A stretch of DNA of 64,000 nt from Aphanocapsa lilacina HA4352-LM1 (GCA_019359725.1 JAHHGR010000002.1:1-64000), one strand, 5' to 3'. Counted from the stretch's first letter, positions 16,997-26,567 are shown. Numbers and translations are program-made. The notes: generated from the letters alone by a model not told the origin.

Positions 16997-17909
16997 TGAA
17001 CCGCCTAGAATGTGAGTCTTCCAGCCGACCACACCGAGAGGAAGACCATGAAGAAAAGTCGGTTCACCACCGAGCAGATGATGGTGCTCCGCACCGCTTT
17101 GCGAACGCCATCCTCAACGAAGGACAGGCCGGAGCCACGGTGACGGAATTGTGCCGTAGGCACGGTATCAGCGAACAGACCGACTATCGCTGGAAGGCCA
17201 AGTACGGCGGGATGGAACTCTCCGAGGCTCAACGCCTGAAGGACCTCGAAGATGAAAACCGCAAACTCAAGCAGCTCGTCGCCAATCAGGCCCTGGATAT
17301 CCATGCCCTGGGGGCGGTGCTGTCAAAAAAATTCTGACCCCAGCGGTCAAGCGTCAGGCCGCCGCCTTTGTGCAGACTGACCTGCAGATGGCACAAAGGC
17401 GTGCCTGTCGGAGTCAAGGGGTTGCACCGCTCCACCGCCCGTCTGCTCAGCCGTCGTCGCGAGGATCCGGCCTTGCTTGCCCGCCTCAAGCAGTTGGCGA
17501 GCGAGCGCCCGCGCTTGGGCTATCGAAGGCTGACGGCTCTATTGCGGCGCGAAGGTACACTCGTCAATGCCAAGAAGGTCTATCGGCTGTGCATCAAGGC
17601 GGGCCTGCTGGTGCGCCCAAAAAGACGCAAGCCCCGCACCCGGCCGTCCTCTCGGCCGGAGGTGCCCGCCTTGGAACGTCCCAATCGGCTATGGAGCCTG
17701 GATTTCGCCCTTGGCTGCCCTGGCCGATGGACGCAAAGTGCGGACCTGGACAATCGTGGGGGCCGTTGGGTCAACGGCCCTGGACGTCTACAGCCGGGAG
17801 TGCCCGCACATCGAGGTGGACACCTCAGTTATGTGCATTGGCTGGGAAAATTGCTGGGCAGCTGGAGGCGCAGGGTCTGGCCGCTCGAACTGTGTGCAAG
17901 CGTTCACTG
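16997..17909 (+). mobile_element. Decayed IS3-family (IS407-like) insertion sequence
   Basis: The left end TGAACCGCC is typical of this group. OrfA begins at 17048 (MKKSRFTTEQM) and, after a frameshift near 17090, continues as ATVTELCRRHGISEQ, RWKAKYGGMELSEAQRLK and a leucine-zipper-like helix to the stop at 17337. OrfB pieces follow in at least two frames: RACRSQG, then ERPRLGYRRLTALLRREG and KKVYRLCIKAGLLVRPKRR, RPNRLWSLDFAL, and finally ADGRKVRTW and YSRECPHIEVDTS. These include the start of the integrase core, but the DDE residues beyond it are missing. The right end is gone; IS similarity stops about 17909, where the shared 15-base motif begins. Inactive. Confidence 0.85.
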
Positions 17910-17956
17910 ATTCAACACTTCTGGAAGAAAGGTATGCAATCAGACGCCCAATACAG

Positions 17957-18790
17957 CTATCCAACGTCTATCTGGGCTTCAATGACATTCTGGATGCTTG
18001 TCGAGACGTTCGACAGCAGGTTGTAACCGGTGTAGTACTCGATGTGATCGACACTCACGCGATACCAGCGCCAGTCGTCACCGCGAATTCCCTGCACATT
18101 GGGCATCTCGACTGCGATTACCCGCGTATTTGTATTAACGCCGACCACGCCTTGGCCTGAATAATCGAGCACGACGATCACCTTCCAGACGTAGGAAGGA
18201 ACCGAGATGTACTGCCCGGAGTAGCTGCTCTGGAAGTAGTTGTCGTTGTCGTCGCCCCCGGCGATTATATACAGTTCTTTGCCCTGGTCGACTAGCTCCC
18301 GGCAGTATGCTTCGAGATCCGCCCATGGCCCCTGGTTGTTGTCCGGTGCCTGCGCAAGGATGTTGGTCATCAAAAACGTGGCGGAGTTGTTCTGCGTCGA
18401 ACTGGTGCGATCGGCCGAAGGGGCCATGTGTCCACGGTCGTAGCCGCTGTTGGTGTAATCGTCGCTCGCCACCCGGTACCAACTGCTGGGCAGAGCCGAG
18501 TCGGGCCGAAAATCGTTCTGGCGCGAAGCACTGCCCAGCCAGCTGCTGTTGAGCTGCCAGCTCACCCAGTTGGGAATTTTGTCGTAATCGCTGTAGGAGA
18601 GGGCATACTGCGATTTGATCATCAGATAGTTATACGGATAGCTGGTACTTGTCACGGCACCGCTCGGATTACCAAGGGTGAGATGCACACTCGAAGTCTG
18701 GGCGTTTGAAGTTTTAGGAGCCAACAAAAGCAGCGTTGAGAGCACTGCGCCGACGATGCCCGTGCGCTTCAAAAAAATGTTGCGAAACAT
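17957..18790 (-). CDS. Secreted DNA/RNA non-specific endonuclease (NucA type)
   Basis: A 277-residue protein with an N-terminal signal peptide (FLKRTGIVGAVLSTLLLLA, cleavage after SNAQ). It carries the beta-beta-alpha-metal nuclease core. The key motif DRGHMAPSADRT contains the general-base His, followed by the metal-binding Asn in FLMTNILAQAPDNN. ATG 18790 is preferred over 18826 because it places the basic n-region directly before the hydrophobic core. Base use is less GC-rich than in neighbouring genes, and an IS relic sits just downstream, so acquisition by transfer is plausible. It should degrade nucleic acid outside the cytoplasm; no immunity gene is visible next to it. Confidence 0.9.
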   Translation of the reverse strand: MFRNIFLKRTGIVGAVLSTLLLLAPKTSNAQTSSVHLTLGNPSGAVTSTSYPYNYLMIKSQYALSYSDYDKIPNWVSWQLNSSWLGSASRQNDFRPDSALPSSWYRVASDDYTNSGYDRGHMAPSADRTSSTQNNSATFLMTNILAQAPDNNQGPWADLEAYCRELVDQGKELYIIAGGDDNDNYFQSSYSGQYISVPSYVWKVIVVLDYSGQGVVGVNTNTRVIAVEMPNVQGIRGDDWRWYRVSVDHIEYYTGYNLLSNVSTSIQNVIEAQIDVG

Positions 18791-18922
18791 AGAGCAAAAA
18801 CCACTTGTAAAAGTCCACATGACCATAAAGTTGAATTCGATGGGATGTCAATGGCGCAATCTTTACCCATTCCTACTGCGCCCTTAACCAGGCCGGGCAC
18901 CGTGGTTTCGGCGGTGGAGCAC

Positions 18923-19855
18923 TCAACAAGTGCGCCTGCGCAGCGCGTCGAGCAGTTTGACCATCTCGGCGGGCATTGGGGACTCGAAGGTGAGCCGCTC
19001 GCTGGTCACCGGGTGCTCGAAACCCAGGCGAAAAGCGTGCAGCGCCTGGCCGTTCAGGGTCACCGGCACTTTGACCGAGCCGTAGAGCGGATCGCCCGCG
19101 ATGGGCCAGCCCTTGTGCAGGCAGTGGACGCGGATCTGGTGGGTGCGGCCGGTCTGCAGGCTGAATTGGACTAGCGTGAAGTTGCCCAGGCGCTCCAGCA
19201 CGCGCCAGTGGGTCTGCGCCGGGCGGCCTTTGGGGTGGACGGCCATCTTCTGGCGGTGGACCGGGTGGCGGCCGATGGGCGCGTCGATCGTGCCGACAGC
19301 CTCGGCGGGAGCACCGGCGACGACGGCCAGGTAGTCGCGCCGGGCGGTCTTCGCCTGGATCTGAGCCTGCAGGTGTTGATGGGCGCGGTCGGTCTTGGCG
19401 ACTACCAGCAGACCGGTGGTGTCCTTGTCCAGGCGGTGGACGATGCCGGGGCGCAGCACGCCGTTGATCCCCGAGAGGTTCCGGCAGTGGGCGAGCAGGG
19501 CGTTGACCAGTGTGTCGTCGCTGTGGCCGGGGGCCGGGTGAACGACCAGGCCCCTGGGCTTGTCGATGACGATGAGTTCTTCGTCCTCGTAGACGATATC
19601 GAGGGCGATGGGCCGCGCTTCGATGGCGAGCGGCTCGGGAGCGGGGATCGTGAGGGCTACCGCGTCACCGGGATGCACCAGGTCGCGGGGGCGGCAGGGC
19701 TGGTTGTTGAGCAGTACCAATCCCTGGTCGATGAGCGCCTGGATGCGGGCGCGCGAAAGGTCCGCCACCTGCTCGGCCAGCCAGCGATCGAGGCGCATCG
19801 CCGACTGGTCCGGCTGCACGGCGAGCCTCAGCCAGGTCGCATCGGCGGCGGACAC
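18923..19855 (-). CDS. RluA/RluD-family rRNA pseudouridine synthase
   Basis: A 310-residue enzyme with an N-terminal S4 RNA-binding domain (RLDRWLAEQVADLSRARIQ at about 18-40) and the pseudouridine synthase core. The catalytic aspartate is in HRLDKDTTGLLVVAKT, and QTGRTHQIRVH follows about 85 residues later. RluD modifies U1911/1915/1917 of 23S rRNA; exact specificity here is not provable. The GTG at 19855 lies four bases after the lspA stop and starts right before the S4 domain; the longer frame upstream is lspA sequence read in a shadow frame. Probably co-transcribed with lspA. Confidence 0.9.
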   Translation of the reverse strand: MSAADATWLRLAVQPDQSAMRLDRWLAEQVADLSRARIQALIDQGLVLLNNQPCRPRDLVHPGDAVALTIPAPEPLAIEARPIALDIVYEDEELIVIDKPRGLVVHPAPGHSDDTLVNALLAHCRNLSGINGVLRPGIVHRLDKDTTGLLVVAKTDRAHQHLQAQIQAKTARRDYLAVVAGAPAEAVGTIDAPIGRHPVHRQKMAVHPKGRPAQTHWRVLERLGNFTLVQFSLQTGRTHQIRVHCLHKGWPIAGDPLYGSVKVPVTLNGQALHAFRLGFEHPVTSERLTFESPMPAEMVKLLDALRRRTC

Positions 19856-19859
19856 GGGT

Positions 19860-20381
19860 TTACCCTCCGGTGGTGTCGGTGGGTTCGCGGATCTGCTTGG
19901 AGGCCGGGCGCGCGGGGGCTGGGGTGCGACTTTCGGAACGCAGTGTGCCGATGAGCAGACAGGCCAGTCCCAGGTTGATGGCGATGTCGGCGCCGTTGAA
20001 GACCGGAAACTGAATAAGCCTGAAGTCCAGAAAATCGGTGACCTCGCCAAAGGCGAAGCGGTCGAAACCGTTGCCGACAGCCCCGCCCAACAGCAGACCG
20101 AAGCCCATTTGCTCCCAGGAGCCCAGGTGCGGACCGACCAGCGCGTAGACGCACAAGCCGATGCTCACCAACAGCGAGATCCACTTGAGCCAGTCGCTGC
20201 CCCCGGCAAACAGGCTGAAGGCGGCGCCGCTGTTTTTGACCAGCGTCAGGTGAAAGACCCCCGGCCACAGAGCGATGCTCTCCCCAGGTGCCAGCTGGGC
20301 GACCGCCCAGACCTTGGTGAGCCGGTCGAGGGCGACAGCTGCGGTGGCCACCAGCCAGAACCAGGGATTTTTCGCTCTCAC
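19860..20381 (-). CDS. lspA: Lipoprotein signal peptidase (signal peptidase II)
   Basis: A 173-residue inner-membrane aspartyl protease with four hydrophobic helices. Conserved blocks are DRLTK near the N-terminus, VKNSGAAFSLF, GGAVGNGFDRFAFGEVTDF with one catalytic Asp, and FNGADIAINLGL with the other. It removes signal peptides from prolipoproteins, of which this window encodes several (8987, 23806, 28484, 51588). It starts at GTG with an AGGAG box nine bases upstream. The rluD-like gene follows in the same operon. Confidence 0.93.
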   Translation of the reverse strand: MRAKNPWFWLVATAAVALDRLTKVWAVAQLAPGESIALWPGVFHLTLVKNSGAAFSLFAGGSDWLKWISLLVSIGLCVYALVGPHLGSWEQMGFGLLLGGAVGNGFDRFAFGEVTDFLDFRLIQFPVFNGADIAINLGLACLLIGTLRSESRTPAPARPASKQIREPTDTTGG

Positions 20382-20435
20382 GAGGTGCCGCTCCTGCGGG
20401 TCATAAAATCACCATCAGCCTAACCGCAAAACGCG

Positions 20436-21734
20436 CTAGAGCGCAGCGAGGACGGTGCGGGCGGCGGCGACGGTGTAGTCGATGTCCTCCTCGGTGTGGG
20501 CGAGGGACATGAACCCTGCTTCGAACTGCGAGGGGGCCAGGTAGACGCCGCGCTCCAGCATGCCCCGGTGGAAGCGGGCAAATTTTTGCAAGTCCGAGCG
20601 CTTGGCGTCGGCGAAGTTGCGCACCGGCCCCTCGGTAAAGAACAAAGTGAACATCGCCCCCACCCGGTTACCGGTAGCGGCGTGCCCCGCCTCGCGGGCA
20701 GCGGCCAAAAGACCATCCGCCAGGCGCGCCGAGAGTTCTTCGAGCCGCTCGTAGGTGCCGGGGCGCTGGAGAATCTCGAGGGTCTTAATCCCGGCTGTCA
20801 TCGCAAGCGGGTTGCCGCTCAGGGTGCCGGCCTGGTACATCGGCCCGGCCGGGGCGACCATCTCCATGATGTCGCGGCGACCGGCGTAGGCGCCCACCGG
20901 CAGTCCACCGCCGATAATCTTGCCCAGGCAGGTGAGATCCGGTTCGATGCCATAGCGGGCCTGGGCGCCGCCGTAGGACAGCCGAAAGCCGCTCATCACC
21001 TCGTCGAAAATCAGCACTGTTCCATGGGCGCGGGTGAGATCGCGCAACCCTTCGAGAAATCCGATTTCGGGCACCAGGCAGCCGGCGTTGCCCACCACCG
21101 GTTCGAGGATGAGCCCTGCGACGTCGCTTGGGTGCTGCTTAAAGAGCGCTTCGACGGCGGCCAGGTCGTTGTAGGGAGCGGTGAGGGTGGCGGCGGTGGT
21201 CGATTTGGGTACGCCGGGCGAGTCGGGCAATCCGAGGGTGGCCACCCCCGAACCCGCCTGGACCAGCAGCATGTCGGCGTGGCCGTGGTAGCAACCTTCG
21301 AACTTGATAATCTTCTCGCGGCCGGTGAAGGCGCGCGCCAGGCGCAGAGCCGACATCGTCGCTTCGGTGCCGGAGTTGACGAAGCGCACCATCTCGACGG
21401 CGGGGATGGCGTCGATCACCCTGCGGGCCATCTGGTTTTCGAGGCGGGTTGGCGCGCCGTAGCTGGTGCCTTTGGGCAACGCTTCGCGCAGAGCTGAGAC
21501 TACCTCCGGGTGGGAGTGTCCGACGATCGACGGTCCCCAGGTGTTGATGTATTCTATGTAGCGGTTGCCGTCGACGTCCCACAGGTAGGCGCCCTCGGCC
21601 CGTTCGATGAAGACAGGCTCGGAGCCCACGGATTTGAAGGCGCGCACGGGGGAGTTGACCCCGCCGGGCATCAGCTGCTGGGCCTCGGCAAAGAGCCGGT
21701 GGGACTGGGCAGTTTGAAAAGCGCTGGTGACCAT
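20436..21734 (-). CDS. hemL: Glutamate-1-semialdehyde 2,1-aminomutase
   Basis: A 432-residue PLP enzyme making 5-aminolevulinate in the C5 tetrapyrrole pathway, in the cytoplasm. It begins with a family-typical region ([20 protein letters not shown]) and includes [32 protein letters not shown] and the PLP lysine in [15 protein letters not shown]. Length and motifs are canonical. Stand-alone gene, divergent from the hypothetical gene at 21842. Confidence 0.96.
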   Translation of the reverse strand: MVTSAFQTAQSHRLFAEAQQLMPGGVNSPVRAFKSVGSEPVFIERAEGAYLWDVDGNRYIEYINTWGPSIVGHSHPEVVSALREALPKGTSYGAPTRLENQMARRVIDAIPAVEMVRFVNSGTEATMSALRLARAFTGREKIIKFEGCYHGHADMLLVQAGSGVATLGLPDSPGVPKSTTAATLTAPYNDLAAVEALFKQHPSDVAGLILEPVVGNAGCLVPEIGFLEGLRDLTRAHGTVLIFDEVMSGFRLSYGGAQARYGIEPDLTCLGKIIGGGLPVGAYAGRRDIMEMVAPAGPMYQAGTLSGNPLAMTAGIKTLEILQRPGTYERLEELSARLADGLLAAAREAGHAATGNRVGAMFTLFFTEGPVRNFADAKRSDLQKFARFHRGMLERGVYLAPSQFEAGFMSLAHTEEDIDYTVAAARTVLAAL

Positions 21735-21841
21735 CGTTCTCCCGCTACTTTACTAGACACACGATTTTGCTCAACCAGATTAACCTACCGCACCCGGCCC
21801 CCGGCAAAGCGTACAATGCACTCGCCCGCCCCATTGCGACG

Positions 21842-22177
21842 ATGATCCCGAGTCTCACCCTCAATTTTTCCGGCGGCAGCGTCGCCGTTGCGCTGCCCGC
21901 CGCCGCCGTGCGCTCCCTGGATGCCGAGATGCAGACGCTGCTTGAACATCTGCGCGCCGCCTCAGCCCAAACCGGCAAAAAGACGCCCCGGCCGCCCACC
22001 GAGTACCGCTACAGCGGTGAAGTGTTTCTGGAAGTCTTCTGCAACCCCAACCTCTGGCCCTCGCCCTTTGCCGCCCGGGTGCTGGTCACCCTCAAGACCA
22101 GCCAGGTGCGCCTGTCGGTCGAAGTGGACTTGAACCAGTTGCGCGAAGACATTCAGGTATTTCTGCAGGCGGTGTAG
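21842..22177 (+). CDS. Conserved hypothetical protein upstream of proB
   Basis: A 111-residue soluble protein starting MIPSLTLNFSGG. It has alternating hydrophobic strands (SVAVALP; FLEVFCNPNLWPSPFAARV; QVRLSVEVDL) and a helical LDAEMQTLLEHL segment. It ends 11 bp before proB on the same strand, so the two are likely co-transcribed. I recognise the style of a small conserved cyanobacterial protein but cannot name a function. Confidence 0.7.
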   Translation: MIPSLTLNFSGGSVAVALPAAAVRSLDAEMQTLLEHLRAASAQTGKKTPRPPTEYRYSGEVFLEVFCNPNLWPSPFAARVLVTLKTSQVRLSVEVDLNQLREDIQVFLQAV

Positions 22178-22188
22178 GGGAAGGCGGC

Positions 22189-23298
22189 ATGGTCGCGCTG
22201 GTGGTCAAAATCGGCACATCGAGTCTGAGCGACCCGAGCACGGGGGATTTGCGCCTGGCCACCCTCGGGGGGCTCGCCGAGACGCTCACGCGGCTGCGGC
22301 GCGCGGGCCACCGGATCATCCTAGTTAGCTCTGGGGCGGTGGGGGTCGGCTGCGCACGGCTCGGCCTCAAGGAGCGCCCCGCCACCGTGGCGGGCAAGCA
22401 GGCCGCCGCCGCCGTCGGGCAGGGGCTGCTGATGAGCATGTACGATCGCCTCTTCGGAGCCCTCGGCCAGCCGGTGGCCCAGGTATTGCTCACCCGCCAG
22501 GATCTGATGGACCGCGCCCGCTACCTCAACGCCCGCGAAACGTTGAGCGAATTGTGGCGACTTGGGACGGTGCCCATCGTCAACGAAAACGACACAGTAG
22601 CCACCGACGAGTTGCGCTTCGGGGACAACGACGCCCTCTCGGCGCTGGTGGCGGGGCTGGTCGAGGCGCAGTGGCTGGTGCTGTTGACCGACGTGGCCGG
22701 GCTCTACTCGGCCAACCCGCGCCTCGATCCGCAGGCACGGCTTTTGTCCGAGGTGACCGAGATTTCTGAAGAACTGCTGCACTCGGCCCGCGGGCGCAGC
22801 CTCTGGGGCAGCGGCGGCATGGCGAGCAAACTGGAGGCGGCGCGCATCGCCGCGAGCGCCGGGGTGACCACCGTGATTACCGAGGGAAGCACCCCGCAAA
22901 ATATCGAGCGCATCCTGGCGGGTGAAGCAATCGGCACCCGATTTGTCCTGACGCGGCCCGGGGGGCGTCTGTCGCTGCGCAAGCGCTGGATCGGCTACGG
23001 TCTGGTGCCCGCCGGGGCACTTCACCTCGACGAGGGGGCGGTCCTGGCGGTGCGCGAAGGGGGCAAATCGCTGCTGCCGGCCGGGGTGAGCGGTGTGGAA
23101 GGCCACTTTGAGACGGGAGCGCTGGTGCGGCTCATCGACGGGCAGGGCCTCGAATTTGCCCGGGGGCTTGTGAACTACTCCAGCGAAGAACTCGAAAAAA
23201 TCCGCGGCCGCAAAAGCTGTGAGATTGCCGCGCTGTTGGGTCTTGAAGGACAACCGCCCACGGCTGTGCACCGCGACAATCTGATCACCCTTTCTTGA
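22189..23298 (+). CDS. proB: Glutamate 5-kinase
   Basis: A 369-residue enzyme catalysing the first step of proline synthesis, ATP-dependent phosphorylation of glutamate. The amino-acid-kinase fold covers about residues 1-255 (VVKIGTSSL; LVSSGAVGVG; VNENDTVATDELRFGDND; LTDVAGLY; GGMASKLEAA). A C-terminal PUA domain follows (about 270-355, LHLDEGAVLAVREGGKSLLP and so on). All motifs are canonical. A GGGGAAGG purine stretch lies just before the ATG. proA is not adjacent. Confidence 0.96.
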   Translation: MVALVVKIGTSSLSDPSTGDLRLATLGGLAETLTRLRRAGHRIILVSSGAVGVGCARLGLKERPATVAGKQAAAAVGQGLLMSMYDRLFGALGQPVAQVLLTRQDLMDRARYLNARETLSELWRLGTVPIVNENDTVATDELRFGDNDALSALVAGLVEAQWLVLLTDVAGLYSANPRLDPQARLLSEVTEISEELLHSARGRSLWGSGGMASKLEAARIAASAGVTTVITEGSTPQNIERILAGEAIGTRFVLTRPGGRLSLRKRWIGYGLVPAGALHLDEGAVLAVREGGKSLLPAGVSGVEGHFETGALVRLIDGQGLEFARGLVNYSSEELEKIRGRKSCEIAALLGLEGQPPTAVHRDNLITLS

Positions 23299-23369
23299 AA
23301 AAGCGCTATATTTAATGCCTGACTCCAAAACGATGGGGATTGGCCCCGCTTCTATCCACTTGTAGGCAC

Positions 23370-23759
23370 ATGCATAAGATGATGTCCTTTCAGCCCCCAG
23401 AAAAGCTCACCGGTGTCGTCGAGCTTGAACACCTGCAGAAGCTCTGCGAGGACGATCCGGCCTTTGAGCTTGAATTGCTGCAAACGTTCATCAGGGATGC
23501 CGAGGAACGACTGCAACAGGCCTGTCTGGCGGTGGCCCGAGGCGATTGCCTGGCGCTGCAGCAGCAGGCCCACCAGTTGAGCGGCGCCAGCGCCAGCGTC
23601 GGCGCACCGGCGATTTTGTTTTTGGCCCGCCGCCTCGAAAGCGGGTGCTGCAGCGGCGGATTTGCCGAGGCGCCCGAGTTATGCCGCCGCATTGGCGAGC
23701 ATCTCGAAGCGGTGCGCGCCTTTGCCGCCCAGCGCCGCTGCAGCCTCCAGGCGGGCTAG
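23370..23759 (+). CDS. Hpt (histidine phosphotransfer) domain protein
   Basis: A 129-residue single-domain protein, a four-helix bundle with the phospho-accepting motif HQLSGASASVGA around residue 66, equivalent to HxLKGxSxxxGA. The preceding helices (DDPAFELELLQTFIRDAEERL) match Hpt helix 2. It would relay phosphate between a hybrid kinase and a response regulator; neither is adjacent, so its partners are unknown. ATG 23370 is chosen over an in-frame TTG at 23340; an internal ATG pair at 23379/23382 is also possible. Cys-rich C-terminal third (GCC, RRC) is unusual. Confidence 0.85.
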   Translation: MHKMMSFQPPEKLTGVVELEHLQKLCEDDPAFELELLQTFIRDAEERLQQACLAVARGDCLALQQQAHQLSGASASVGAPAILFLARRLESGCCSGGFAEAPELCRRIGEHLEAVRAFAAQRRCSLQAG

Positions 23760-23790
23760 CTGGCACCCCGGCCCCTGCGCATTAAGATGG

Positions 23791-23808
23791 TCTGGAGGGG
23801 TACCAGTG
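23791..23808 (+). promoter_or_regulatory. Shine-Dalgarno deciding the GTG start of the C-terminal protease
   Basis: TCTGGAGGGG (23791-23800) lies seven bases before the GTG at 23806. This strong ribosome site fixes the start and removes a 48-codon in-frame extension that would overlap the Hpt gene. Confidence 0.75.
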
Positions 23809-25080
23809 GAGGCCAACTTGGACAAACCGAACGATGCAAGGCCTGTCCGGTTGCGGCGGCACGCCGTCTGGGCGGCAGCGGCACTCGCAAGCGCAGCGCT
23901 TGTCGGTTGCTCGGCCGAGGTGCTCTCCAGCACCGCCGGTCCCGCCTCCAAAGAGGTTCTCACCGAGACCTGGGCTTACATCAACAACGAGTACGTCGAT
24001 TCCAAATTCAACGGCCAGGACTGGTGGAGTGTGCGCCAGGCCTATCTCGAAAAACCTGCCGAGACCATCGAGCAAGTTTACGAGCAAATTGCCTCGATGC
24101 TCAAGACCCTCGACGATCCGTACACCCGTTTTTTGAATCCCAAGCAGTTCAAGAGCCTGCAGACGACCACCAGCGGTGAACTCTCCGGGGTGGGTCTGCA
24201 GATTACCGTCGACACCGAGAGCGAACTACCCGTCGTCATTGCCGCCGTCGAAGGGTCGCCCGCTTTTCGAGGCGGCGTCAAAGCCCGCGATTTGATCGTC
24301 GAGATCGACGGCCAACCGACCAAAGGTCAGGCCCTCGACGACGTGGCCGACCGGCTGCGCGGCAGAATCGGCTCCCAGGTGAATGTTGGCTTGCGCCGCG
24401 GCGATCGCACCTTCGATATCACCCTCACCCGCGAGACCATCCAGGTCAACCCGGTCACCAGCCAACTGAAGCGCCTCGACGGCCGGCCCATCGGTTATAT
24501 CCGCCTCTCCCAGTTCAACGGCAACGCCGCCCAACAGGTCCGCCAGGCGATCGAGAAGCTCGAAGCCCAGGGCGCGGCGGGCTACATCCTCGACCTGCGC
24601 AGCAACCCCGGCGGTCTATTAGAAGCGGGGGTCGAAATCGCCCGTTATTGGCTGACGCCGGGTCAGACCATCGTCTACACCGTCAACCGCCAGGGCGAGC
24701 GCGACCAGGCCCGCGCTCAACGCGCTCCACTCACCGCCCGGCCTCTGGTGGTGCTCATCGACGGCGGCAGTGCCTCGGCAAGCGAAATCCTGGCTGGCGC
24801 CCTGCAGGATAACCGCCGCGCCCAACTGGTGGGCACCAAATCCTTCGGCAAAGGGCTCATCCAGGCCATTCACCCCCTCAAGGACGGCTCCGGTCTGGCC
24901 GTCTCGATCGCCCGCTACCAGACCCCGTCGCGGCGGGACATCCATAAACAAGGCATCGAGCCCGACGTGAAAGTGGAACTGCCCAAGAGCTTCTCGCTGG
25001 AGCAGTTGGCCACCGACGCCGACAGCCAGTACCAGGCCGGGGCGAAGGCGCTCTCCCGCGCCCTGGCCTCAAGCCAGTAA
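23806..25080 (+). CDS. Carboxyl-terminal processing protease (S41, CtpA/B type)
   Basis: A 424-residue exported serine protease. An Arg-rich start is followed by a hydrophobic stretch and a lipobox-like LVGCS, so it may be a lipoprotein. A PDZ domain sits at about 130-215 (GVGLQITVDTESELPVV; GGVKARDLIVEIDG). The S41 domain has the catalytic Ser in GGSASASEILAGALQDN and the Lys in TKSFGKGLIQ. Cyanobacterial relatives process the D1 protein or other periplasmic targets; which of these this one serves is unknown. A GTG start with GGAGGGG seven bases upstream is used. holA follows after 5 bp. Confidence 0.92.
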   Translation: MEANLDKPNDARPVRLRRHAVWAAAALASAALVGCSAEVLSSTAGPASKEVLTETWAYINNEYVDSKFNGQDWWSVRQAYLEKPAETIEQVYEQIASMLKTLDDPYTRFLNPKQFKSLQTTTSGELSGVGLQITVDTESELPVVIAAVEGSPAFRGGVKARDLIVEIDGQPTKGQALDDVADRLRGRIGSQVNVGLRRGDRTFDITLTRETIQVNPVTSQLKRLDGRPIGYIRLSQFNGNAAQQVRQAIEKLEAQGAAGYILDLRSNPGGLLEAGVEIARYWLTPGQTIVYTVNRQGERDQARAQRAPLTARPLVVLIDGGSASASEILAGALQDNRRAQLVGTKSFGKGLIQAIHPLKDGSGLAVSIARYQTPSRRDIHKQGIEPDVKVELPKSFSLEQLATDADSQYQAGAKALSRALASSQ

Positions 25081-25085
25081 TCACC

Positions 25086-26051
25086 ATGCCGGTGCACCTC
25101 TATTGGGGGGAGGATGCCTACCGCCGAGGGCAGGCCGTCGAGCAACTGCGTGCCGCCGTGGTCGATCCGGCCTGGGAGGCGTTCAACTTCGGGCGCTACG
25201 CGGGCGAGGCGCTCATCGATGCGCTCAACCAGGCGGCAAGTGCTCCGTTCGGCGGCGGCGGGCGCCTGGTGTGGGTCGAAGAAGCGAGAATCTTCAGCCA
25301 CTGCCCCGAGGGGGAGTTGGCCGAACTGGCCCGCACCTTGCCGCACCTGCATCCTAACGGCCATTTGCTGTTTACTTTGCAGGGCAAGCCCGATGGCCGC
25401 CTCAAATCGACCAAGCTCGTGGCCAAAGTGGGCGAGGTGCGCGAATTTTCGCTCATTTCTCTCTGGCAGGAGGCGAAGCTCAAAGCCCAGGTGCAGCAGA
25501 TGGCCCAGGAGCGCAAAGTCACCCTGAGCGCCCCGGCTTTGCAACTACTCACCGAGGCGGTCGGCAACGATGCGCGTCGCCTCGACAACGAACTGGAGAA
25601 GCTCGCCCTTTTTGCCCAGGGCCGCTCCGTCGACGCCGAGGCGGTGGGTGCGCTGGTGGCCACCACCGCCCACACCAGTTTTCAATTGGCCGCCGCTTTG
25701 CTGGCCGGGGAAGCCGCCACTGCCCTGCGTGTACTCGACGAACTGCTGCGGCGCAACGAACCGGCCCTGCGCATCCAGGCGGTGCTGGTCAACCAGTTTC
25801 GAACCTGGTTGTGGGTGCGGGTTCTCATCGAAGCGGGCGAGCGCGACGCCCAGGCGATCGCCGCCGCCGCCGAGATCGCCAATCCGGGGCGGGTCTATTT
25901 TTTGCAAAAAGAAGTGGAGCGCACCTCCGCCCTGCGCCTCGGACGGGTCCTGCCGATTTTGCTTGGACTGGAGGTGGCGCTCAAGGGCGGTCGCCCCGAG
26001 CGCGCCGCCCTCGAATCGGCGGTGCTGCACATCGTGAATGCCCTGCGCTAG
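25086..26051 (+). CDS. holA: DNA polymerase III subunit delta
   Basis: A 321-residue clamp-loader subunit. The N-terminus MPVHLYWGEDAYRRGQAVEQ is the typical HolA start, with the AAA+-like fold lacking catalytic Walker motifs. Later blocks LLTEAVGNDARRLDNELEKL and RRNEPALRIQAVLVNQFRTW are characteristic of domains II and III. The start is five bases after the protease stop, suggesting co-transcription. Confidence 0.92.
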   Translation: MPVHLYWGEDAYRRGQAVEQLRAAVVDPAWEAFNFGRYAGEALIDALNQAASAPFGGGGRLVWVEEARIFSHCPEGELAELARTLPHLHPNGHLLFTLQGKPDGRLKSTKLVAKVGEVREFSLISLWQEAKLKAQVQQMAQERKVTLSAPALQLLTEAVGNDARRLDNELEKLALFAQGRSVDAEAVGALVATTAHTSFQLAAALLAGEAATALRVLDELLRRNEPALRIQAVLVNQFRTWLWVRVLIEAGERDAQAIAAAAEIANPGRVYFLQKEVERTSALRLGRVLPILLGLEVALKGGRPERAALESAVLHIVNALR

Positions 26052-26129
26052 CCCCCAAACAGGGGGGATTGAAACTCCCGGCGGCAGCTCCCCCATTATG
26101 ATGAGGGCGCAGTTCCATCCCTCTGCCCC

Positions 26130-26567
26130 ATGTTTCGAAAAAAGTCTTCCGTTGTCCCGGTGGCTGTTTTTCGCCGCCTCTGCGCCCGCCTCGACGAAGT
26201 CGAGCAGACCCTCGACGAACTACTCAGCCGCAATGAGCGTCTCGAACGCCAGAACCAGGCCCTCGAGCTGCAGGTGCGCCGGTTGAGTCTGAAACTTTCA
26301 GAATCGCCGCTTTCCGCTGCGCCGGTGGTCGCCGAATCCGCTTCCCATCGCGCCGCTGCCGCCCCGGCCGCCCGGCCCCTGATGTTCACCAAATGGACCG
26401 AGCCTGCCCATGAGGAAGAAGGCCCCCCGGCCCCCCGGTTCGCCGCAGAAAAATCCGCATCGCCGGAAGGACCGGGCTGGTTGTTTTGGGTGCTGACCCT
26501 GCTGGTGGCCGCCGCCGCCGGGGTCGGGACGTTTTATTTGGTCCGGCCGCTCACTTTCGGATTGTAA
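26130..26567 (+). CDS. Coiled-coil protein with C-terminal membrane anchor
   Basis: A 145-residue protein. Residues 15-55 form a heptad-patterned coiled coil (LDEVEQTLDELLSRNERLER), 60-110 are Ala/Pro-rich and disordered, and about 118-138 form one transmembrane helix (WLFWVLTLLVAAAAGVGTFY). It would sit in the inner membrane with the coiled coil in the cytoplasm. No family recognised. It lies between holA and the DUF3155 gene on the same strand. Confidence 0.7.
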   Translation: MFRKKSSVVPVAVFRRLCARLDEVEQTLDELLSRNERLERQNQALELQVRRLSLKLSESPLSAAPVVAESASHRAAAAPAARPLMFTKWTEPAHEEEGPPAPRFAAEKSASPEGPGWLFWVLTLLVAAAAGVGTFYLVRPLTFGL

